From: Zelonia costaricensis
Lineage: Eukaryota; Euglenozoa; Kinetoplastea; Trypanosomatida; Trypanosomatidae
Assembly (NCBI GenBank): GCA_030849075.1
Contig: JASAOO010003539.1
Span: 1 to 64,000 of the forward strand
DNA: 64,000 nt
Direction: 5' to 3'
Shown here: positions 57,906 to 64,000 of the stretch, piece by piece
How the letters are laid out: every line of letters starts with the position of its first letter
Position numbering within the stretch: position 1 is the stretch's first letter
Made by a program: the position numbers and the translations under genes
Notes under the pieces: generated by a model
What the model saw: the letters and a program-made list of their open reading frames with translations, nothing else
Told to the model about the DNA's origin: nothing
Database searches by the model: none

Positions 57906-58480
57906 GCCTCACCCCCCTTCCCCCAAAAGGAGAAGAAAAGCAAGACGAAATGCGAAAGGAATTCAAAAGACCGGACTCCTTGTGCGGGTGACGGAAACAA
58001 GCTGGCGACACGTAGCAAACGCTGGCGCGAGCAACTCTCCGCAGCATAGACTCACTTCTCTTGGACAGCCAGGCCACGCCCTGCTTTCTCTTGCATGGAG
58101 AGTACAGTCCAGAGCAGGGTCGATACTTGGAGCATGAGGTCACGCTCGCTAGAGCGGCCCTCCCGCGAGGAGGGTGCTGCAGTGTCACGGGTCCGCTGTC
58201 AGAAGCGCGCGGCTTCTAAATCGGTTCTACAATGGTGTGTGCTGTGACTGCACCTTTTCTTCACACGTGTCACGTCATGTGCCTCTTCACTTTTTTTTTT
58301 GTGTACTTTGCTTTCTCTGGCTACGCTCTGACCAACGCGTCGCGCTCCTCTACTCGCCATCGACGTGGCTGGACGCCCACGTAGTTCACACGTACCTCGC
58401 ACACGCACCCCCGCACACCGCCCATAGACTATTTCTGTTTGCCCAGTTCGACTGACTAACACGGTCGCCTACCACCACTG

Positions 58481-58515
58481 CCACCACCACCACCACCACC
58501 ACCACCACCACCACC
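58481..58515. repeat. CCA trinucleotide repeat
   Basis: About 12 consecutive CCA units shortly upstream of the DUF1761 gene; not in any called reading frame. Confidence 0.9.
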
Positions 58516-58618
58516 GAAAACAAAAGGTGCCACGTACCGAGGCGCAAGAAGCACAGCTAAGCGCGTTTCACCTCTTCTTCATTCTCCGCCCCCACCCCCC
58601 TCCCCCACTCTACACGCA

Positions 58619-59065
58619 ATGGAGTTCATTCTCAACGCCGTGTACCAGGTCAACCCGATCTACATCGTGGCAAGTGCCGTGGCACAGCAGGTGCTGGCGA
58701 TGGCCTGGTTCGATTGCATTGTGCGCCAGATCGACCGCTACTACGTGGCGGCCGACAAGGGTGTCCGCCGCGTCGAGCATGCCATTCAGCACTACCCCGG
58801 CGCCGCCGTCTCGGCCGCCACGTTCGCCTGCTCGCTGCTCCGCGCCACTATTATCCTGACGGTGGTGAGTCTGTGCAAGTGCACCACGCTGACCGAGTAC
58901 CAGTCCGCCGCAATGGTCGCCGTTGTCCTCGGCATGACCCGCGTGCATCGCACCTTCTCCTGCCACCGCCCTATCCAGCTCTTTGTGACGGAGACGGGGT
59001 ACGAGATGGCCGCGGCCATGACCGCGGCGGTGGTGAGCTTCTACATGAACAAGTACCAGTTCTGA
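58619..59065 (+). CDS. DUF1761-like membrane protein
   Basis: A 148-residue hydrophobic protein with about four membrane segments: roughly 10-32, 62-86, 92-108 and 122-146. The N-terminal pattern VNPIYIVASAVAQQVLAMAWFDCIV recalls the DUF1761 signature (N-x-hydrophobic-G/A-x-x-W-[YF]), a small uncharacterised family found mainly in bacteria and some protists. No catalytic motif, signal peptide or retention signal is evident. The start at 58619 keeps the first helix intact; AG 58623 just inside the gene is probably not used because it would remove that helix. Function unknown. Confidence 0.7.
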   Translation: MEFILNAVYQVNPIYIVASAVAQQVLAMAWFDCIVRQIDRYYVAADKGVRRVEHAIQHYPGAAVSAATFACSLLRATIILTVVSLCKCTTLTEYQSAAMVAVVLGMTRVHRTFSCHRPIQLFVTETGYEMAAAMTAAVVSFYMNKYQF

Positions 59066-60632
59066 GGCGTGTGTGTGTATGTGTGTGTGTGTGTGTGCTG
59101 GCGTTCACATTTTTCGGGAAGAAAGTGAGGCGACGTGTGAGGAGAAGAGGGGGCTAAGCGGCTGCTTCGTCTCCTCCGCGCCCTCTTCTCCCTCTCTTTG
59201 CAGGCTTCTCGCGGAGGCTAAACAGAACACGGAAAAAAAAATGCACCCTCGCAAAGGTACGCACGCGTACAGCCGCGCGAAGCCCGGGACCCCCCACTTC
59301 CGAGAAAAAGGTCGCGGCGGCGATGACTGCTTCGGACCACAGGCACGGTCATCTCACTTTTCCCTTCTCTGCGTGCTGTATGTGTGGCATTTTAATGAGT
59401 GACGACGGTTGCTGTTGTTGTTGTGCGTTTGCGTTTGTGTGTGTCTGTGCGCGTGTATGTGTGATTGGGCGTGTGCGCCCTGTCCCCCCCCCTCCCCCCG
59501 CTGGCTGTTTCAGTGGCCCTTGGGCCCGTGGAAGTTTCTCGATGACTCGCCGCAGTCGGCCGACACCTTACTCCGCCCCCTTCTCTCTTTACTGTCCTAC
59601 CCGCCTCGTCGTCTCCGCGTGTTGCTGTGTACCATTTTGTTTACCAGCGTGTCGTGTCCTCTGTATCTCGAGTCGTTTTGTTTTGTTTGTGTTGTTGTAT
59701 AGAGAATCACCAAGCGCGATCGCCAGCTTTCATGGGGCTGATGTGAGGTGCGGTCTGCTGCACGTGTGACCCGGGGAGGGCGAGCCAAAGTTACAGGGCG
59801 CGTGTGCGTTTGTGGGTCGCGTCGCAACCTGGCAACTGACCGCCCTACCTCCACAGTCGCGACTGGGTTCGCGTTGAAGGCGAATGCAGCAGCCCGTCCG
59901 TAGCGCTCAGATTTCGGTGCGTGTGGTGGACGTTCTGTGCGCGGCAAAGCGCGGTTTCTTTTTTTTTTTTCCTTCCCTTTGTGTCTAGAGCTCTTTCAAA
60001 CAGGCAAACGAACGTGGAAGCACTGGATCAACCCGCAACCGGGTCAAGTGCACGTTGTACCCTCGTCCGTCAAGCTGTTGACCACGAGCTGTTCCCACCG
60101 TCTCGAGCGTAGGGGCAGGAAGTGACGCAGCCGATCGCGGAGGATGGCTGCCGTTGTACCAGAGAGGGTCTCTCCTCTGACGGGGAGGGTGGCGTCGTGA
60201 ATCAAAGTCCTCTCCGCACACGTTCTTGCCCCTCTTACGCGGAGAAGTCACGAACATCGGCCGCCCGTCGCCTCTCAACTCATCCGAGGCAGGCAGCGAT
60301 GCCGTCTTGACCCTCTCAACCTGCCCGCCTCCACAACTTCCACGAATGCCGCGTTTTCCTGGTTTCAACTCCACAACATTCACCCGTGGCTGCCGGGCTC
60401 CACCTTGTTTGTTTGCAACGCCAGGATCCTCAACACACGCTCACCCCATCTTCTACCCCCACCAAACAGACCATTAAGAAAACCTGCCTCGCCACGGCTT
60501 CTTTTTTCTTGAACCCCCGCCCCCCACTTCGAGCCACCCACAGAGCACTGCGCGCGCCTCCGTCTCACGCCGAGGAGACCCAACGGAGTTGAAGAATACC
60601 CTCGCACGAAGGTCGCCAGGACGCACGCAACA
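59066..60632. other. 1.6-kb spacer
   Basis: Starts with a GT microsatellite (59069-59098) directly after the stop. Further GT-rich stretches lie near 59433-59462 and a T run near 59959-59970. The last C/T tract (60490-60540) is followed by AG 60542-60543, the probable CyP40 acceptor. No gene recognised. Confidence 0.55.
59069..59098. repeat. GT microsatellite
   Basis: Imperfect alternating GT tract beginning four bases after the DUF1761 stop codon, similar in placement to the one after the CLEC16A gene. Confidence 0.9.
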
Positions 60633-61697
60633 ATGCCGAACTCGTACTGCTACTTCGACATCACCATTGGTGGGAAGCCGCAGCGGGAGCGCGTGGTGCT
60701 GGAGCTGTACGATGACGTGACACCCAAGACGTGCGAGAACTTCCGCCAGCTTTGCCTCGGCAACGGGGGCAAGACGGTGGAGGGGACGGGGGTGCCGATG
60801 ACGTACGCCGGCAGCTCCTTCCATCGCGTCATCTCGGGCTTCATGATCCAGGGCGGTGACTTCACCAACCACAACGGCACCGGTGGTGTCTCCATCTACG
60901 GCGAGAAGTTCGAAGATGAGAACTTCACGGTCCCGTGCGACAGGAGCGGCTTGCTCGCCATGGCGAACGCCGGCGCCAACACGAACGGATCGCAGTTCTT
61001 TGTCACGACGGCGCCGGCGCCGCACCTGACGGGGCGCCACGTTGTCTTTGGCCGCGTCGTGCGCGGCATGAACACCGTGCGTGCGGTGGAGCAGACCGCG
61101 ACCGGGGCCAACGACAAGCCCGTCGCGGACTGCGTCATCGCCGCCTGCGGCACCCTCGAGTCCGTGCCGGAGGTCGTGCCCGCCGCGGACGGCGACGCCT
61201 TCCCTGACTACCCGGAGGACTTCGAGGGCCCCATGGACGATGCACAGCGCATCACCGCCGGCGAGGCGATTCGCCAGATCGGCAACACGCACTTCAAGAA
61301 CGGCGCCTATGACTCGGCCATCGACAAGTACGCCAAGGCCGTGCGCTACCTGGTGCAGGTGAGCGACCAGGACGGCAACCCCGAGGTGCGGGACAAGCTC
61401 ATCGCGTGCTACAACAACAACGCCATGTGCGCCATCAAGCTGCAGCAGTGGTCCGAGGCCCGCCACGCCGCCACGCTCGTGCTGAACCTCGACGCCAAGA
61501 ACGCCAAGGCGCTTTTCCGCCGCGGCTCGGCTGCCCTCAGCGCTGGCGACGCGGACGGCGCCGTCGCCGACCTGACGCAGGCGCACCAGTTCGAGCCGGA
61601 GAACGCGGAGATCGCGGCGAAGCTGAGCGAGGCCAAGGAAAAGGTGAAGGCGCAGAAGGCGAAGCTGGCCGCCAACCTCAAGAAGATGTTCTCGTAG
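60633..61697 (+). CDS. CyP40: Cyclophilin 40
   Basis: Hsp90 co-chaperone with peptidyl-prolyl isomerase activity. Residues 1-175 are the cyclophilin domain, with the active-site motif F-H64-R65[12 protein letters not shown] and the block [25 protein letters not shown]. Residues about 205-345 are a TPR domain of three repeats that binds the Hsp90 C terminus ([28 protein letters not shown], then [21 protein letters not shown], then [24 protein letters not shown]). A basic C-terminal helix follows. The 354 residues match CyP40 of other trypanosomatids. In Leishmania it has been linked to morphology and stage differentiation. Confidence 0.95.
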   Translation: MPNSYCYFDITIGGKPQRERVVLELYDDVTPKTCENFRQLCLGNGGKTVEGTGVPMTYAGSSFHRVISGFMIQGGDFTNHNGTGGVSIYGEKFEDENFTVPCDRSGLLAMANAGANTNGSQFFVTTAPAPHLTGRHVVFGRVVRGMNTVRAVEQTATGANDKPVADCVIAACGTLESVPEVVPAADGDAFPDYPEDFEGPMDDAQRITAGEAIRQIGNTHFKNGAYDSAIDKYAKAVRYLVQVSDQDGNPEVRDKLIACYNNNAMCAIKLQQWSEARHAATLVLNLDAKNAKALFRRGSAALSAGDADGAVADLTQAHQFEPENAEIAAKLSEAKEKVKAQKAKLAANLKKMFS

Positions 61698-63103
61698 TGG
61701 GTGACACACCAGCTGCCTTGCATCTTCTTGCCCCCGTGCCTGCCTGCGGTGCAGCAATGCCGCATGTGACGAGGGCGGGAGAGCGAGGGGGAGCGGGCTT
61801 TGCCGATACCAGGAGCACGTCACCACGGCGACGCGTAGCTGCGGCGTCGTCTGACGCCATCTGCGACCTCCACTCCGCCTCCCTCTCTGCGCGTGTGTCA
61901 CCGCGAGTCGCGTCCGCGAAGACGTGTACAAGGTGTGGCAGGCACGTCACGTTCTCCAGGCCCCGTTCTCGTCTCACTCGACGCGAAGCCGCAGCGTGGC
62001 TCTCCCGCCGCCTCCTCCCCCGATTGCCCCCTTCTGCAAAGGTGCTGTTTCACGCCGTGACCGCCGTTTGCCAGCTTCGTCGTGGTCGTCACTACTCCTT
62101 TTGCCAGTTGAACAACAGAACGAGAAACTGGACGCTTTCCCTTTCCCCTCCTTTGCGTGCCTACTGCCACCTCCTCCCTCCTCCTCCTCCTTTCCTTCCT
62201 TACACCTGCAATGCCCTGCACTGCGCACTGCATGAGGCACGGCGCTAGGGAGCTCGTGTGGAAGGGTCTGCGAACGCACGCCGAAATGGAAGAGGGGGAA
62301 CGGGGGAGGGGCACAGGGGCGGCATGCGATGAAGAGGAAAGGAGAGGAGGGGCGCGGATACGTATAGAGGCTGATCGAACGCGCGGGTGGTAAGGCTGTC
62401 GGCGGGAATTGCTGCATCGCGCAGTTTGCGAGGAGGAACGCAAAACAAATAAGCACTTCAATGGAGAGAAAAAAAAAACCGAGACCAACTGCGCCTGCAC
62501 AGCGCTTCAAGGCGGACAGGAAACGCGAAAGGGGCTGGGGCCCTCGCTTTGGTTTTTTTCCTTTAGAGGCCATCGCAAGAGTTCAGCAGAGGCGATGCCG
62601 ACGAGGGATGCTGGCCATTTTGACCTTTTCTAAGCCTGTCCTACTCCGGCTGTAGCACGCCTGTTTGCACCACCTCTACTACCTGCGCACACCACCCCGT
62701 TCCCACTCACACCCTCACTACACAACTGTCACTGACGCTTTCCTAAGCTCCCGCGCCTGACCTGCGCAGCGACGGTGCATGGAAGTGAAGCGGTCTGTCA
62801 CCTCGCGCGATTCACGCTATTTTTTTTTCTAATTGAATCACGAATTCGCGCGTTTGCCATCCGTCCAGGTCCCTGCATGCCGCACGCCACGAGCAAGATA
62901 CCCACGCGCACCTGACCAGACTGGCGCTGCCGCCATCGCACACCACGCGCTATTCGTCTGTGTGTGCGTCTGCCTCTCTCTTCCTCCCTTTCTTCGACCT
63001 TCTATCGCGCCGCTACACACGCCCAAGCACACACACACACACATACGGCAACACAAAGACAAACAAACAAAAAAGAACTTCCTCCCAACCCGGGTGCGTC
63101 GCC
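61698..63103. other. 1.4-kb spacer
   Basis: C/T-rich near 62000-62210, A runs near 62466-62480, T run 62820-62829, and a CA run at about 63030-63045. AG 63026-63027 is an acceptor candidate for the edge gene. No gene seen. Confidence 0.55.
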
Positions 63104-64000
63104 ATGTCTCTTCGAGTCGGCAGTGTCGCGTCCGTGCGCTTCGCCAGCGCGGATGCGCCGGACCACCCGTCCGCACTTCTCGGCGTCGTGGAGGCGATGG
63201 ACGCGGCGGCCGGTGTTGCGACGGTGTTCGTTGGCAAAAAGGAGCGCTGGCGCGTGCCGGTGTCGTGCGTGCAGGCCATCCCGCTGCCGCCCTCCTTCAA
63301 GTGGTCCGAGGAGGTCGCGAGTGAGGCGGCAGCGGCAGCGGCCGGCACACCCGGGCTGTCCCTGAAGGACGTCGCCATGCCGCAGGTGGTGGCGACGCCC
63401 GTCTCGCCAGGGGGGTCGAACGGTCCATCGCCGACGAATCCCTTGTCCATCTCACTCGCGTCCGCAATGAGCCCGCTGTCGGCCGAGGTCACACCCGCCA
63501 ACGCCTCCCACGCGGGCACCGCGTCCTTCGCGGCGCACGCGGCGGGGCCATCGGCAAACATCTTGTACGAGCTGGACACGCACATCACCGGGCTTTGCGG
63601 CTGGGCCTCACCCCCGCTGACGATGACCTTTATCGGCTTTGTCGGCGCGTGGATCGCGACCGAGGCATCGCTTGCGAAGCCTGCGCAGGGCTTTGTCGAG
63701 TGCGCTGCGCTCGCCGTGGTGCGCACGTTCTGCGCGGCATCTCTCGGCACCTGCGTCTGCGTAGCACCCGCACAGAGGCCACCAAGCCCGCTGTGGCTCG
63801 TGTTGTTCCTCGGCGCCCTCATGGCGGGCGGACTCGTGGCTCCGCAGGTGTGGTGTGTGCTGCTGCTGTGCAGCGCGCCCGTCGGCGCTGCGCTGCCAGG
63901 CGACACAGAGGCAACCGCGCTGCCGGCGTTTCTCTGGCTGGTGTCAGCAGTTTTGCGCGTGGCGAGGCGGGTCGGTGCACGCGGCGTCGCTGGGCACCTC
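63104..64000 (+). CDS. Multi-pass membrane protein, 3' end outside window
   Basis: Reading from the ATG at 63104, the frame is open for 299 codons to the last base of the window, with strong codon bias and no stop, so the gene continues beyond 64000. The first ~60 residues (MSLRVGSVASVRFASADAP...) look like a small beta-rich domain of the SH3/Tudor type. A Ser/Pro/Ala-rich linker follows to about 165. Hydrophobic segments then appear at about 170-190, 200-222, 232-266 and 271-290. Not recognised as a named family; a membrane protein with a cytosolic N-terminal domain is the best description. Confidence 0.7.
   Translation, partial: MSLRVGSVASVRFASADAPDHPSALLGVVEAMDAAAGVATVFVGKKERWRVPVSCVQAIPLPPSFKWSEEVASEAAAAAAGTPGLSLKDVAMPQVVATPVSPGGSNGPSPTNPLSISLASAMSPLSAEVTPANASHAGTASFAAHAAGPSANILYELDTHITGLCGWASPPLTMTFIGFVGAWIATEASLAKPAQGFVECAALAVVRTFCAASLGTCVCVAPAQRPPSPLWLVLFLGALMAGGLVAPQVWCVLLLCSAPVGAALPGDTEATALPAFLWLVSAVLRVARRVGARGVAGHL

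Larger units (their letters stand above)
57442..58618. other. 1.2-kb spacer
   Basis: CA microsatellite at 57881-57905 and CCA repeats at 58481-58515. AG 58555-58556 is one acceptor candidate, but the main pyrimidine tract (58569-58612) lies after it, so the actual acceptor is unclear. No gene seen. Confidence 0.55.

Overview
Nuclear DNA of a trypanosomatid, most likely in or near Leishmaniinae (Leishmania, Leptomonas, Crithidia and relatives). The basis is that every credible gene is a single uninterrupted ORF, all 28 lie on the + strand, coding DNA is very GC-rich at third positions, and the 0.4-2.3 kb spacers are C/T-rich tracts ending in AG shortly before each start codon. That is the layout of a polycistronic unit resolved by spliced-leader trans-splicing. 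I see no promoter, rRNA, tRNA, CRISPR array, transposase or minus-strand gene. The species cannot be fixed from this window. Two single unresolved bases (5231 and 54927) mark assembly uncertainties.

Layout. 0.6-3.7 kb: APC11, a membrane-anchored probable mitochondrial protein, and a DUF962/Mpo1-like membrane protein. 3.7-6.0 kb: a non-coding spacer with a ~345-bp tandem duplication. 6.0-12.0 kb: a kaptin-like propeller protein and a CLEC16A/FPL homologue. 13.7-18.1 kb: a 1478-residue protein made of about ten SET-like modules in five paired repeats, the most unusual gene here. 19.4-25.4 kb: an extended-PHD protein with a PP1-docking motif, a LAMTOR2-like Roadblock protein, an Oxa1-type insertase and phosphatidylserine decarboxylase. 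26.1-34.1 kb: a coiled-coil protein, a papain-fold-like protein, a C-lobe-only pseudokinase, SEC63 and a CGR1-family nucleolar protein. 36.0-47.7 kb: a dual-specificity phosphatase, SNAP50, katanin p80, a coiled-coil protein, PACRG and a kinesin-13-like motor. 49.2-53.0 kb: a GRP170-like ER chaperone and glycine cleavage H protein. 55.1-64.0 kb: a short coiled-coil protein, a GAPDH-fold protein without its catalytic cysteine, a DUF1761 membrane protein, cyclophilin 40, and a multi-pass membrane protein cut by the window end.

As expected for trypanosomatids, neighbours do not form metabolic operons. Some themes recur: ER and mitochondrial protein import or folding (SEC63, GRP170, OXA1), mitochondrial metabolism (PSD, GcvH), microtubule and axoneme proteins (katanin p80, PACRG, kinesin-13), and endolysosomal nutrient-sensing homologues (kaptin-like, CLEC16A, LAMTOR2-like). 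SNAP50 would drive transcription of the spliced-leader RNA used to mature all of these mRNAs. Splice-acceptor positions are used below to choose among in-frame start codons.
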